From: Bacteroidota bacterium
Lineage (GTDB): Bacteria > Bacteroidota > Ignavibacteria > Tepidaquicellales > Tepidaquicellaceae
NCBI GenBank assembly: GCA_018266845.1
Contig: JAFDZO010000011.1
Coordinates: forward strand, 124,001-188,000
Direction of reading: 5' to 3'
DNA length: 64,000 nt
Notes under the pieces: model-generated
Database searches by the model: none
Seen by the model: the letters and a program-made list of their open reading frames with translations, nothing else
Told to the model about the DNA's origin: nothing
Shown here: positions 18,145 through 26,641 of the stretch, one piece after another
Layout: every line of letters starts with the position of its first letter
Numbering within the stretch: position 1 is the first letter of the stretch
Translations under genes and position numbers: made by a program

Positions 18145-19194
18145 TTAGAAAAACTCGTAAAATATGGTCAGTCTTCCCGTAACCGATGGTTTTATCGTCT
18201 CTCCGCCTGTCCGTTCGTAATATTCAATTGCGAAATTAGGAGAAATATATACGTGAGTATTCGGCTTGTAGTCAAATCCGAAAATAAATAAATCTCTTGA
18301 ATCATATTTTGAATAGCTCTTTGTGTTGTCATCAAAATAATCATACCTGGCAAATAATGAAAGCTTCGCATCTAACGGCTTAACAGCAAATACTGACAAT
18401 CCAAAGCCGGTTTTATCTTCCCCTTTTCCTAAGTAATTTTTTATGATATTGTAGTATGACTCAGCGCCTGCTGTGAAAATTTCACTTTTTTTATACGCGA
18501 AGAAAACCGAGTGAGTAAATTCATTTTTTGAGTAATCATCGTTACCGGCTGCTGTCCTGAAATCAGAAAATGCCGAAATGTAAAATGAGTTTACAGGGCG
18601 AAAAGTCAAATTTGCATTTACTCTTTTGTATTTATCATTTTCAACTTTGACTCCCGAATTATTTCCTGCCATTACACTATAAGAATATTTTTCGTCTTTG
18701 TCAAAGCTTCCCTTCAAAGATAATCCAAAATCACGTGAATCAATAATTCCCCTTAAATCCATTATAGTTTTTTCAATGTGTCTATGCTCCCAAATTTTTT
18801 CTGAAAGAGCATAAGCCGTAGTAGGCTGAATTCCGAAAATCAGGCTGCTTCCTTTAAAAACTTCCTTCCACTCAATATACGCATCCTTAATAAATACACC
18901 AATCTTTCCGTTCTGGAAAACTTCATCTCGCCCGCCCTCAAGCCGAAACCGTGTAAAAAAATCTTTTGAAATATTATAGTCATAGGTCAGATAAATTCTT
19001 CTGAATTGAAATCCGCTTGCATCTTGTTTCCCCCCATACGCCTGATTTTTTATAGTTGAATCAATATCACGGGAAAAGTTGTAATATACATCGCCAAACA
19101 TATAACCTGAAATTTTTCCTTTTGAAGTGGAATCCTGCGCAAAAGTATTTAAAGTGGTTACGATAAAAAAAAGAAAGGAAAGGAAGAGTTTCAT
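18145..19194 (-). CDS. Outer-membrane porin-like beta-barrel
   Basis: 349 residues with a signal peptide (cleavage T-F-A-Q near residue 20). The mature part is a run of short amphipathic strands with aromatic girdles and ends in ...T-I-F-Y-E-F-F, a classic C-terminal barrel strand. The opening G-Y-M-F-G-D-V-Y-Y-N and F-Q-F-R-R-I-Y-L-T-Y-D-Y motifs resemble OprO/P-type porins of Bacteroidota. Substrate unknown. Confidence 0.82.
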   Translation of the reverse strand: MKLFLSFLFFIVTTLNTFAQDSTSKGKISGYMFGDVYYNFSRDIDSTIKNQAYGGKQDASGFQFRRIYLTYDYNISKDFFTRFRLEGGRDEVFQNGKIGVFIKDAYIEWKEVFKGSSLIFGIQPTTAYALSEKIWEHRHIEKTIMDLRGIIDSRDFGLSLKGSFDKDEKYSYSVMAGNNSGVKVENDKYKRVNANLTFRPVNSFYISAFSDFRTAAGNDDYSKNEFTHSVFFAYKKSEIFTAGAESYYNIIKNYLGKGEDKTGFGLSVFAVKPLDAKLSLFARYDYFDDNTKSYSKYDSRDLFIFGFDYKPNTHVYISPNFAIEYYERTGGETIKPSVTGRLTIFYEFF

Positions 19195-19262
19195 TCTGAG
19201 GTAAAAGTTTACTTAAAAATAACAAAAACTTTAAGTAAATTTAATATAAAAGGACAACAAAA

Positions 19263-19292
19263 AACCCGTTAGAAAAAAATTTCCAACGGGTT
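19263..19292 (-). terminator. Rho-independent terminator after topA
   Basis: Arms AACCCGTT (19285-19292 read on the minus strand) and AACGGGTT (19263-19270) form an 8-bp stem; on the minus strand it is followed by TTTT and a T-rich tail. It lies about 30 bp beyond the topA stop and upstream of nothing else on that strand. Confidence 0.75.
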
Positions 19293-19324
19293 AATTCTCA
19301 ATACTCAATACGCACTACTCAATA

Positions 19325-21646
19325 CTAAGTAGCTTCAGCTTCTTCCTTCTTCAAATCATACTTTGCTTTACAAACAGGACACTCAAGATGCTCGCCATCT
19401 GCTTTTGTAGTCTTCTTAACAAGATAGTTATTTCCACACTCTGAACATTCCTGCCTTACTGGCATGAAGTTGGAAATAAAATCGCAGTCGGGATATCTTG
19501 TGCAGGCAAAGAAAGCTCTCTTCACCCTACCCTTGCCACCTCTGCGCTCTACAACTTCTCCTTCGTTACATTTAGGACATTTTATTCCGAGGGTTATTGG
19601 CTTGATACCTTTACATTTCGGATAATTGCTGCATCCGTAGAATTTTCCGTACGGTCCAATTTTTATCACCATAGGCGCTCCGCATAAATCACACGTAATC
19701 CCTTCGACAGGTTTGTTTGCTTCAGGGTCTTCTACAAGCGGCAATGAACATTTACACTTCGGATATTTTTCACAGGCGTAGAATTGTCCGTTCCTTCCCC
19801 ACTTCTTTACCATATGCGCGCCGGTCTCCGCTCCGCACTCGGGACAAACTTTATCTGTACGTTCAGTAAGCTTCTCTTTAATATCTTTTGCCTTTGAATC
19901 TGCTACAGTTAAGTCTTTCTCAAAAGGCAGATAAAAATCATCTAAAACCTTTTTATAAGTCGCTTCTCCATTTGCAATTGTATCAAGCTCCTCTTCCATC
20001 TTTGCAGTGAAATCTACATTGATAACATCGGAGAAATAATCGTCTAGTATTGCGCTTACCGTAAGTCCAAGATTTGTTGCATGAAGCCGTCTGTCAATTA
20101 AATCAACATACTTTCTATCAAGAACTGTAGAGACAATCATAGCAAATGTAGAAGGTCTGCCGATGCCAAGTTTATCAAGCTGTTTAATAAGACTTGATTC
20201 AGTGAATCTTGGCGGTGGCGATGTAAAGTGCTGATCTTTTCTCAGGTTTGAAACCTTCAGATTATCACCAACATTCAAATCAGACGGAATCAACGCAAGG
20301 TCTTCCTGCGGAGTATCGTCCTCATCTTTGGAATCTTCATATACTTTCAAGAAACCGCTGAATGTAATAACGCTTCCCGTTGCTTTGAATAAATATGTAT
20401 TGCTATCGCCTTTCGGTGAAAGCGCTTTTATGATTACCGTCTTCTGGTCAAGCACTGCCTGTGACATCTGCGAAGCAACAAATCTTTTCCAAATTAAATC
20501 ATACAGAGCATGATATTCTTTTCCCAGCTTCTTTACATCATCGGGAGTAATATTTACATCAGTCGGTCTTATTGCTTCGTGAGCGTCTTGCGCATTTTTG
20601 CTTTTGTTTGCGAAAATCTTCGGCGCTTCCGGCAGATAATCTTTTCCGTAACTTTTATCTATAAATTCCCTTGCTGCATTAATAGCTTCAGGTGATAGAC
20701 GCGTTGAGTCAGTTCTCATATAAGTTATAAGACCGACGTTACCCTCGCCTTTTTTAATTTCTATACCTTCATATAATTTCTGAGCAACTGCCATCGTCCG
20801 CTTTGGAGAAAATCCTAAACGCGTTGATGCAGTCTGCTGAAGAACTGAAGTAGTAAACGGAGCAGGCGCGTTTCTTTTTACTTCCCTTACCTGTATATCG
20901 GTAATTTTATACTTATTGTTCTTTAACGATTCAGTAATTGCATGCGCTTCATCTATATTTTTTATTCTCGGATCTTCGCCGTCAAACTTTAATGTATCTT
21001 CATTTATTTTATAAAGCTTTGCTGTAAAGGGTTTTGCGCTGCCTGAGAGTTTTGAAAATAAACCTTCTATTGACCAGTACTCTTTCGGAATAAATGCGCG
21101 AATTTCTTTTTCCCGCTCAACAATCAGCTTCAATGCGACTGACTGCACTCTTCCGGCAGAAAGACCGAAGTAAAATGTCTTCCATAGGAAAGGACTTACT
21201 TTATATCCTAAAATCCTATCCATCACACGGCGCGCCATCTGCGATTCAACTATCTGGTGATTTATTTCAAGCGGCTCGTCCATTGCTTTTGCGATTCCGC
21301 TTTTTGTAATCTCATTAAAAAGAACTCTGACGATTTTTTTATTTACAGTTTTTATTTCTTCTGCAATATCATCAGCAATTGATTCCCCTTCACGGTCAGG
21401 GTCAGTCGCTATATAAACTTTATCCGCATTTTTAGCAGCTGCCTTAATTGTATCAATAACTTTTTCTTTGCCGGGAATAACGGCATAGGTCGGCTCATAG
21501 CCGTTTTCTATATCAATACTAATTTTACTCTTAGGGAGATTTTTTATGTGTCCTACTGTCGCCTCTACTATATAATCTTTTCCAAGATATTTATTAATAG
21601 TTTTTGCTTTTGAGGGCGACTCAACTATAACTAAAGATTTACCCAT
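19325..21646 (-). CDS. topA: DNA topoisomerase I
   Basis: Type IA topoisomerase of 773 residues that relaxes negative supercoils. The N-terminal Toprim domain starts with V-E-S-P-S-K-A-K-T-I and includes T-D-P-D-R-E-G-E. The catalytic tyrosine lies in G-L-I-T-Y-M-R-T-D-S. The C-terminus has four zinc-ribbon repeats (C-P-E-C, C-D-L-C, C-P-K-C and C-S-E-C pairs) and ends in an acidic tail. It is the last gene of the ybeY-smg-topA run. Confidence 0.98.
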   Translation of the reverse strand: MGKSLVIVESPSKAKTINKYLGKDYIVEATVGHIKNLPKSKISIDIENGYEPTYAVIPGKEKVIDTIKAAAKNADKVYIATDPDREGESIADDIAEEIKTVNKKIVRVLFNEITKSGIAKAMDEPLEINHQIVESQMARRVMDRILGYKVSPFLWKTFYFGLSAGRVQSVALKLIVEREKEIRAFIPKEYWSIEGLFSKLSGSAKPFTAKLYKINEDTLKFDGEDPRIKNIDEAHAITESLKNNKYKITDIQVREVKRNAPAPFTTSVLQQTASTRLGFSPKRTMAVAQKLYEGIEIKKGEGNVGLITYMRTDSTRLSPEAINAAREFIDKSYGKDYLPEAPKIFANKSKNAQDAHEAIRPTDVNITPDDVKKLGKEYHALYDLIWKRFVASQMSQAVLDQKTVIIKALSPKGDSNTYLFKATGSVITFSGFLKVYEDSKDEDDTPQEDLALIPSDLNVGDNLKVSNLRKDQHFTSPPPRFTESSLIKQLDKLGIGRPSTFAMIVSTVLDRKYVDLIDRRLHATNLGLTVSAILDDYFSDVINVDFTAKMEEELDTIANGEATYKKVLDDFYLPFEKDLTVADSKAKDIKEKLTERTDKVCPECGAETGAHMVKKWGRNGQFYACEKYPKCKCSLPLVEDPEANKPVEGITCDLCGAPMVIKIGPYGKFYGCSNYPKCKGIKPITLGIKCPKCNEGEVVERRGGKGRVKRAFFACTRYPDCDFISNFMPVRQECSECGNNYLVKKTTKADGEHLECPVCKAKYDLKKEEAEAT

Positions 21647-21687
21647 TATAAAAATTGGAAACTTTCTTTTGATTTGTAAACGGGGGC

Positions 21688-22143
21688 TTAATGAATAGTC
21701 TCATTATTCTGAAGAATTAACCGTTCGAGCTTTTCCGACTTCCCGTCAAAATTAAAAATTAAAGTCGTTAAAACAGTTTGAATTTCAGGAATACCGGCTT
21801 TCTGGTATCCAAGAAAAAAAATTCTATCTATGATTAATTCTTCGTCTAGGTCGCTTATCAAACCCAGCTCTTTAAGCTGAATTAAATAACCGATAGCGTT
21901 ATTTGAAATAATACTTTTTTCAGCCGGATGAAAAAATCTGTGGGATTTGCTTGTTTTATTTCTTTCAATAAAAAGATTTTCACCCTGCTCTATTTTCGAA
22001 TAAATCCACGCAAAGGCGGAATTGATTTCTGCATCGGTATAGCCCTCTTGTGAAAGTGCAGCTACATCAATGTCATTTAAATGTTTGTCACTTTTTATCT
22101 GCGATAAAATATGAACAATTATTTCTAAAATTTTTTCCTGCAT
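21688..22143 (-). CDS. smg: Smg/DUF494 family protein
   Basis: 151-residue soluble helical protein. It fits the Smg (DUF494) family: a start M-Q-E-K-I-L-E-I-I-V-H-I, the central L-S-Q-E-G-Y-T-D-A-E-I-N-S-A-F-A-W-I segment, and a C-terminal helix ending L-E-R-L-I-L. In proteobacteria smg lies near dprA and a topoisomerase-related gene; the adjacency to topA (41 bp) repeats that context. Function is unknown. Confidence 0.8.
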   Translation of the reverse strand: MQEKILEIIVHILSQIKSDKHLNDIDVAALSQEGYTDAEINSAFAWIYSKIEQGENLFIERNKTSKSHRFFHPAEKSIISNNAIGYLIQLKELGLISDLDEELIIDRIFFLGYQKAGIPEIQTVLTTLIFNFDGKSEKLERLILQNNETIH

Positions 22144-22149
22144 CTTGCG

Positions 22150-22581
22150 TTATGTTAGGTAAAAATTTTCCCGTTTCCTCATTTTCAGCTTTTCGGACTT
22201 AGTCTTGTCATCGTATCCGCATAAATGCAATACTCCGTGTATTATTACGCGTTTCAGTTCGCTATCATAAGTTGTTTTATAAGCCAGCGCATTCTCTCTA
22301 ACTTTTTCAACAGAGATTATTAACTCGCCGAACAATATATTAGTTTCATCATAATCGAAAAATGTAATTATATCAGTATCATAATCGTGCGATAAGAACT
22401 TATTGTTATATTCTCTTATCGTTTTGTTATCACAAAAAATTAAATTCAAAAAGGAAAGTGTTTGGTTTTCGTTTTGCAGAATTTTGATAATTATGCTTTT
22501 GGTTTCCTTTTTGAACTTGGCTTTATTTTCTTTTCCCTTTAAAAAATCTTTTAAAAAGAAATAATTTATTTTCAGTTTCAA
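22150..22581 (-). CDS. ybeY: Endoribonuclease YbeY
   Basis: Metal-dependent RNase involved in 16S rRNA 3'-end maturation and ribosome quality control. The 143-residue protein carries the H-G-V-L-H-L-C-G-Y-D-D motif: His115 and His119 are kept, but the third zinc ligand position (125) is Asp, not His. As far as I know this replacement occurs in other Bacteroidota. The start overlaps the upstream gene's stop by four bases. Confidence 0.93.
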   Translation of the reverse strand: MKLKINYFFLKDFLKGKENKAKFKKETKSIIIKILQNENQTLSFLNLIFCDNKTIREYNNKFLSHDYDTDIITFFDYDETNILFGELIISVEKVRENALAYKTTYDSELKRVIIHGVLHLCGYDDKTKSEKLKMRKRENFYLT

Positions 22582-22991
22582 CCGGCAGATTCAGTAATTG
22601 ATAAAGCTACAGCAGAAAGCAGCTTCTCCGAATTAAGCTCAGAGAAATCGGAGCTTAAAACCGATTTTTTCACGTTAGAATAAAGCGCGCAATCACCCTG
22701 TTTGGAAATTATCATTCCTGAAATAGTATCTTCTGTTTCTGAAGTGAAAATAAATTCTTCAAGCATATTGCTGACAATTATGTTTGCGCAATTTTGAAGC
22801 TGAAGGTGGCAATTGTTAGTGTAAACCGAAACAAGAAATTTCTCTTCCTGCTCCATCTGCACTTCAATGTGAATATCGGTTTTTGTTTTTGAATTTTTTA
22901 AATTAATCGAATAGATATTTTCGTTAACTGAAAATTTTTCGCCAAGAAGTTCTTCGATTAATTTGATGCTGTTAATGAATTGACTGCTCAA
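22578..22991 (-). CDS. Conserved-looking hypothetical protein upstream of ybeY
   Basis: A 137-residue soluble protein with alternating strands and helices, no signal peptide or membrane segment. Its alpha-beta layout (opening helix, several amphipathic strands, closing helix with S-E-K-L-L-S-A-V-A-L) faintly recalls YbjN or secretion-chaperone folds, but I do not recognise a family. ATGA overlap with ybeY indicates one operon with ybeY, smg and topA. Confidence 0.6.
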   Translation of the reverse strand: MSSQFINSIKLIEELLGEKFSVNENIYSINLKNSKTKTDIHIEVQMEQEEKFLVSVYTNNCHLQLQNCANIIVSNMLEEFIFTSETEDTISGMIISKQGDCALYSNVKKSVLSSDFSELNSEKLLSAVALSITESAG

Positions 22992-23018
22992 ATGAATAAA
23001 ATGGTCTTAATTTAAAAA

Positions 23019-23053
23019 ACCCTAATCAATATTTTAAAGTATCGATTAGGGTT
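23019..23053 (-). terminator. Rho-independent terminator after the cold-shock gene
   Basis: A 10-bp perfect stem, AACCCTAATC (23019-23028) and GATTAGGGTT (23044-23053), followed on the minus strand by a T-rich stretch. It lies 30 bp after the csp stop and separates csp from the ybeY operon. Confidence 0.8.
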
Positions 23054-23082
23054 AAGTTCAAATGACAAGTATTTAATAATTA

Positions 23083-23286
23083 TTAAATAGCTTTTACATT
23101 TGCAGCTTTTTTGCCTTTTTGGTCTTCAATCAGGTCATACTCTACACTCACACCTTTGTCGAGGGTTTTGTAGGATTGTTCAGAAGAGATGTCCGAATAA
23201 TGAACGAACACGTCGCTTCCGTCGTCGCCTACTAAAAATCCGTAACCTTTTTTAGCATCGAACCATTTAACTTTACCTTGTGGCAT
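23083..23286 (-). CDS. Cold-shock domain protein (CspA family)
   Basis: A 67-residue single OB-fold RNA/ssDNA chaperone. Both RNA-binding motifs are present: K-G-Y-G-F-L (RNP1) and V-F-V-H-Y (RNP2), with the standard start M-P-Q-G-K-V-K-W-F. A strong ribosome-binding site GGAGGT lies just upstream (23290-23295, minus strand). Monocistronic, with its own terminator and a structured leader. Confidence 0.97.
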   Translation of the reverse strand: MPQGKVKWFDAKKGYGFLVGDDGSDVFVHYSDISSEQSYKTLDKGVSVEYDLIEDQKGKKAANVKAI

Positions 23287-23311
23287 TTGTTACCTCCAAA
23301 TAAATAATAAC

Positions 23312-23380
23312 TAAGTTCTTGAAACATAAAACATAGACCTACTTAAAAAGATTGCCTCAAGAACTTAACAGTCTATGTTT
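23312..23380 (-). promoter_or_regulatory. Cold-shock leader with two interleaved perfect inverted repeats
   Basis: Pair A is TAAGTTCTTGA (23312-23322) with TCAAGAACTTA (23357-23367), 11 bp. Pair B is AAACATAGAC (23329-23338) with GTCTATGTTT (23371-23380), 10 bp. The order A-B-A'-B' means the two helices cross, so the RNA forms either an H-type pseudoknot or alternative partial folds. It lies 26 bases upstream of the csp start codon. The proximity to csp suggests a temperature-dependent leader as in E. coli cspA, but sequence similarity is not claimed. Confidence 0.6.
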
Positions 23381-23446
23381 CAATACTTTTAAAATATAAA
23401 AAATATATTAAAACTAATATAGTATAATTATTCCTTTAATAATTAA

Positions 23447-23971
23447 TTATTTTTTAATATTTGCGGCTGAAAGATATTCTTTGGCGTACTCGGAATAATT
23501 TTCAGCGCTTTTTTTGATGTCTTCTATCTCCTTTAAAGTCAAATCCCTCACAATCTTTCCCGGCACTCCTGCAACCAGTACTCCAGAAGGAACTTTAAAA
23601 TTTTCTTTGATAACTGTCCCAGCTGCAATCAATGAATTTGAATTCACCCTGCAATTATCAAGAAGAATTGCTCCCATTCCTATAAGAACATTATCCTCTA
23701 TCACGCAGCCATGAAGAATACAATTATGCCCGGCAGTAACATATGAGCCTATGTGCAGAAAATAATCAATGTGATTTACGTGAAGAATAGAGCCATCCTG
23801 AATATTCGTAAATTCCCCTATTCTGATATAGTTTACATCTCCCCTGACAACACAATTGTACCAAACGCTTGAATTTTTTCCTATCACTACATCGCCGATG
23901 ATGTGAGAGCCGGCACATACTAATACGCTTTCATCAATATTTGGCAGTACTCCTTTATAAGAGTGTATCAT
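23447..23971 (-). CDS. Gamma-carbonic-anhydrase-like hexapeptide-repeat protein
   Basis: 174 residues of left-handed beta-helix repeats ([LIV]-G-x-x-x pattern) with a C-terminal helix. The motifs V-V-R-G-D-V-N-Y-I-R-I-G, N-I-Q-D-G-S-I-L-H-V and T-A-G-H-N-C-I-L-H-G-C match the gamma-CA/YrdA/PaaY group and keep three candidate metal-binding histidines. It probably forms a trimer; carbonic anhydrase activity is not certain for this group. It follows the E2-like gene by 11 bp, so they appear to be in one transcript. Confidence 0.9.
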   Translation of the reverse strand: MIHSYKGVLPNIDESVLVCAGSHIIGDVVIGKNSSVWYNCVVRGDVNYIRIGEFTNIQDGSILHVNHIDYFLHIGSYVTAGHNCILHGCVIEDNVLIGMGAILLDNCRVNSNSLIAAGTVIKENFKVPSGVLVAGVPGKIVRDLTLKEIEDIKKSAENYSEYAKEYLSAANIKK

Positions 23972-23982
23972 TCTACTTTCTA

Positions 23983-24516
23983 CTATTTTAAATCTATTTC
24001 GATTTCTTTAATCTCAATTTTCAAATCTCCTTTCCGGATATTTGTATTATCAACCGGAAACCTGTGAATATTATTCTTTGCCCATAATGCAGCAGGTCCA
24101 TTTAGAGGACTGTCAACATTATAGTTTTGGTACATTATCATCTCGCCAATTTGATAAATTATATCTACGAGGGTTTCACCTGACGCCCAATAATCACCGA
24201 TACAAATGTCGTGCGGTGATGCCGTTCTGAAATTTGGATGAAAAATTGGTGTTAGAATATTCGCAATCGGTTTCAATCTTGGATAATCTATGTGCAGGTA
24301 TATTTCTGCTTTATGCTCACGTGAAATTAATATAATTCTGTTATCTTTTGTTGACTGCGGGTCAAGTTTTAATCCTTTTATGTTAAAGTGTACGATATAT
24401 TTTTCGGGAATAGAATCGCCGTTTGCAACGTACTCAACTTTTATATAAGGATGATTAGAAAATTCTTCTTTTATTTTTTCAAAATCCGAGTGTAACCTTC
24501 TTTGTCGTGGACTCAT
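23983..24516 (-). CDS. Ubiquitin-conjugating enzyme (E2)-like protein
   Basis: A 177-residue protein from the ATG at 24514-24516. It opens with an E2-type first helix, R-Q-R-R-L-H-S-D-F-E-K-I. It then has P-I-F-H-P-N-F (HPN at 93-95), D-I-C-I-G-D-Y-W with the candidate catalytic Cys105, and a C-terminal helix segment with S-P-L-N-G-P-A-A-L-W-A. This is the UBC-fold order HPN-Cys-Trp-PLN-AA, with two extra residues between HPN and Cys compared with eukaryotic enzymes. A TTG at 24543 would add nine residues and overlap the upstream gene; the ATG fits the E2 N-terminus better. It follows a JAMM-domain gene by 7 bp. Fold assignment is by motif; activity is not shown. Confidence 0.78.
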   Translation of the reverse strand: MSPRQRRLHSDFEKIKEEFSNHPYIKVEYVANGDSIPEKYIVHFNIKGLKLDPQSTKDNRIILISREHKAEIYLHIDYPRLKPIANILTPIFHPNFRTASPHDICIGDYWASGETLVDIIYQIGEMIMYQNYNVDSPLNGPAALWAKNNIHRFPVDNTNIRKGDLKIEIKEIEIDLK

Positions 24517-24523
24517 AATCTTT

Positions 24524-25519
24524 TTAATTAAGCGGAAGTTCAATCACCTGCCCGGGTTTTATGTCAAATTCGTTTTTCAATTTATTCAGCTTTACAATTA
24601 AATCAACTTTGCTTTCATCTTTCAAAATTCCTTTCACAATCGTTCTAAGATTTTCACCATCTCTAATTGTGTATTTTATTGTTTCAGATGCAGCAGACTT
24701 TAATTCCTGCACTGACTGTTCAAGGTTTACCACTTTTTGATTCAATTTTTCATTTTCCATTTTTACCTCAACCAATTGTTCTCTAACATTTTGCAGCCTT
24801 GAAAGTTCCTTATCCGTTGAACTTACTTTAAAGAAGAGCAATATGCTGAACAGAATATTTACAGCAAGCAGCGCTATTATAAAAAAATTTTTCATATTAT
24901 TTTCTGATTTCTTAGCTCCGTTCATATCAATTGGTTTGGGCATTTCGATTGCTAATGAGGTTGGATTTATTAAATCCTGCTTTTCTCCAAACACAAAATA
25001 CCCTTCACATTTTTTAATTCCGTTTTCATCCTTGTAAAAAAAACCCCTGTCGTTAATTACAGGGTCATAAACAAATGCCGTCATAAAAGGCAGATTAAAA
25101 AAATTATCCTGAATAAAAACATCATAGGTCGAAAGAAAAACCGAGTGCCCGGGGTGAGAATGATACCATCCTAAAATTCTTTTATTGGGAAAATTTTTTT
25201 CAAGATTGAAATTTATTTTCTCCCATGTCTCGTGAGTAAATGTTAGGCGCGAGAGCGAGGCATTAGTGTTTTCAGCTATAATACTTCCACTAATAACAAT
25301 AAAAAGATTTTCATCCGTATCTTTATATACAGACCCTGTCAGAACTCCTCCCAGCTCATTTTGTATATCACTTCTTAAATATTCTTCGATACCAAATAAA
25401 ACATTTTTATCTATAAAGATTTTAAGCCCTTCAGAAACGCTGCCGATTAATTCAGCTCCCGAGGGATAATCCGCCTTAGTAATTTCGGTTTTGCCGGTAT
25501 TTGAGTTTAAATCAACCAT
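24524..25519 (-). CDS. JAMM/MPN+ isopeptidase-like protein with membrane helix and LysM domain
   Basis: 331 residues. Residues about 30-175 form a JAB1/MPN domain with a complete JAMM zinc site: Glu55, then H-S-H-P-x6-S-x2-D with His120, His122, Ser130 and Asp133. A single transmembrane helix (211-231) follows, then a coiled coil (about 236-275) and a C-terminal LysM domain (281-329, starting I-K-Y-T-I-R-D-G-E-N-L). The likely topology is protease inside and LysM in the periplasm. LysM domains usually bind peptidoglycan. It is the first gene of the unit with the E2-like and gamma-CA-like genes, 57 bp after the cobalamin operon. Eukaryotic-type JAMM proteins remove ubiquitin-like tags; bacterial ones also trim ubiquitin-like proteins. 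Confidence 0.88.
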   Translation of the reverse strand: MVDLNSNTGKTEITKADYPSGAELIGSVSEGLKIFIDKNVLFGIEEYLRSDIQNELGGVLTGSVYKDTDENLFIVISGSIIAENTNASLSRLTFTHETWEKINFNLEKNFPNKRILGWYHSHPGHSVFLSTYDVFIQDNFFNLPFMTAFVYDPVINDRGFFYKDENGIKKCEGYFVFGEKQDLINPTSLAIEMPKPIDMNGAKKSENNMKNFFIIALLAVNILFSILLFFKVSSTDKELSRLQNVREQLVEVKMENEKLNQKVVNLEQSVQELKSAASETIKYTIRDGENLRTIVKGILKDESKVDLIVKLNKLKNEFDIKPGQVIELPLN

Positions 25520-25576
25520 GGATTAATCATTCATACAAGTTAGAGAGATTGAATTCTTTTTTCAACTAACTACATT

Positions 25577-26629
25577 TTAATTTCGAATTAATATTTTCTT
25601 CGGAGAAATTCCCGTTTGAAAACCCGCTTCCAATACCCCTGATGAGTTAAACTTATACAAAAAGCCCGCGCTGTTAAAATCTTTAGCATCTGCTAAGTAA
25701 TGTTTTTTATATTTTGAATCATACGAATATCCATTGATAAAGAGTAGATTATTGGATGAAGATGATTCAATAACGGTAGTAAGTTCGCCGGAAGTTAAGT
25801 CCAGCTTCATAATCGAAGAATAGTTTTTAATAAAAAAAATATTGTTCGAGTTAACATCAACATTAATATCACCGATAACCAGCGAATTTACAGAGTAAGA
25901 ATTTACAATTTCGTAAGAGTTAGGGCTCACTTTGTATATTGTACCCCCATGTCCCGAACTGCCTGCCAACAAATAACCATCCTTTGAAACGGCAAGAGAA
26001 GAAGGAGCTATATCTATCTTTATTTTTGCTACCTGTAAATCGTTAAGAGAGTTAATAACTGATATTGTTGAATCTACACCTCCGCCTGTATATTTTGTAT
26101 TGGCTACATATACTTTATTGTTAAGTGAAATTATTTCACGAGGGTTCAATCCTGTTTTGATTCTCTTTATTTCAGCAAGGCTATTCAAATCTATTACACT
26201 GACTGAAGAATCCGGTCCGTTAGAGCAATATGCTTTATCATTCACAGCGGCTATTGAGTAAGGGTTCAATCCAAAATTGTTTGAAGAATAGATTATTCCG
26301 TTTGTATCCAGCTTATAAATTTTTCCTTCTCCGCCGGGACTGCCCTGCTCTGTTATGTAAATAGCTGTAGCGTTGTATTCCGTAATTCCGTCAGGATATA
26401 AACCCAGCACTGACGGAAATGTAATGTTATAGCTGAATTCTCCATTTGCATAACTTAGGAACGAAAGCTTGCTTTGATCCGGCGCACCGTTTCCTTCCGA
26501 GAGAACGTACACGCCCAATTTGTGAGGTGAATTTGAGGAAACTAAGGGAACAATTATTTCATCGCGGTAACATCCTTGAATAACTATGAGGGCAAAAAAT
26601 AGAGGTAAAGCTATTTGCAATAATTTCAT
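25577..26629 (-). CDS. BtuG-like surface lipoprotein beta-propeller
   Basis: 350 residues with a lipoprotein signal ending V-I-Q-G-C. The rest is a YncE/YVTN-like beta-propeller with repeats such as I-S-V-I-N-S and P-S-S-L-A-V-S-K-D-G. It is a clear paralogue of 27546-28850: both share V-L-S-E-G-N-G, G-L-Y-P-D-G-I and G-K-I-Y-K-(L/M)-D. Its place in a cobalamin operon suggests a role like BtuG of Bacteroides, an outer-surface propeller that captures cobalamin for BtuB; substrate is inferred. No T9SS tail is present, so it is anchored by lipid instead. Confidence 0.8.
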   Translation of the reverse strand: MKLLQIALPLFFALIVIQGCYRDEIIVPLVSSNSPHKLGVYVLSEGNGAPDQSKLSFLSYANGEFSYNITFPSVLGLYPDGITEYNATAIYITEQGSPGGEGKIYKLDTNGIIYSSNNFGLNPYSIAAVNDKAYCSNGPDSSVSVIDLNSLAEIKRIKTGLNPREIISLNNKVYVANTKYTGGGVDSTISVINSLNDLQVAKIKIDIAPSSLAVSKDGYLLAGSSGHGGTIYKVSPNSYEIVNSYSVNSLVIGDINVDVNSNNIFFIKNYSSIMKLDLTSGELTTVIESSSSNNLLFINGYSYDSKYKKHYLADAKDFNSAGFLYKFNSSGVLEAGFQTGISPKKILIRN

Positions 26630-26641
26630 TCGGGAAAATAA

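Noticed and set aside
22578-22991. Candidate ubiquitin-like partner for the JAMM/E2 pair
   Set aside because: It lacks a C-terminal Gly motif and the beta-grasp pattern and is in the ybeY operon; I found no modifier or E1 in the window.
24517-24543. TTG start for the E2-like protein
   Set aside because: It overlaps the JAMM gene, has no ribosome-binding site, and the ATG nine codons later begins a typical E2 first helix.
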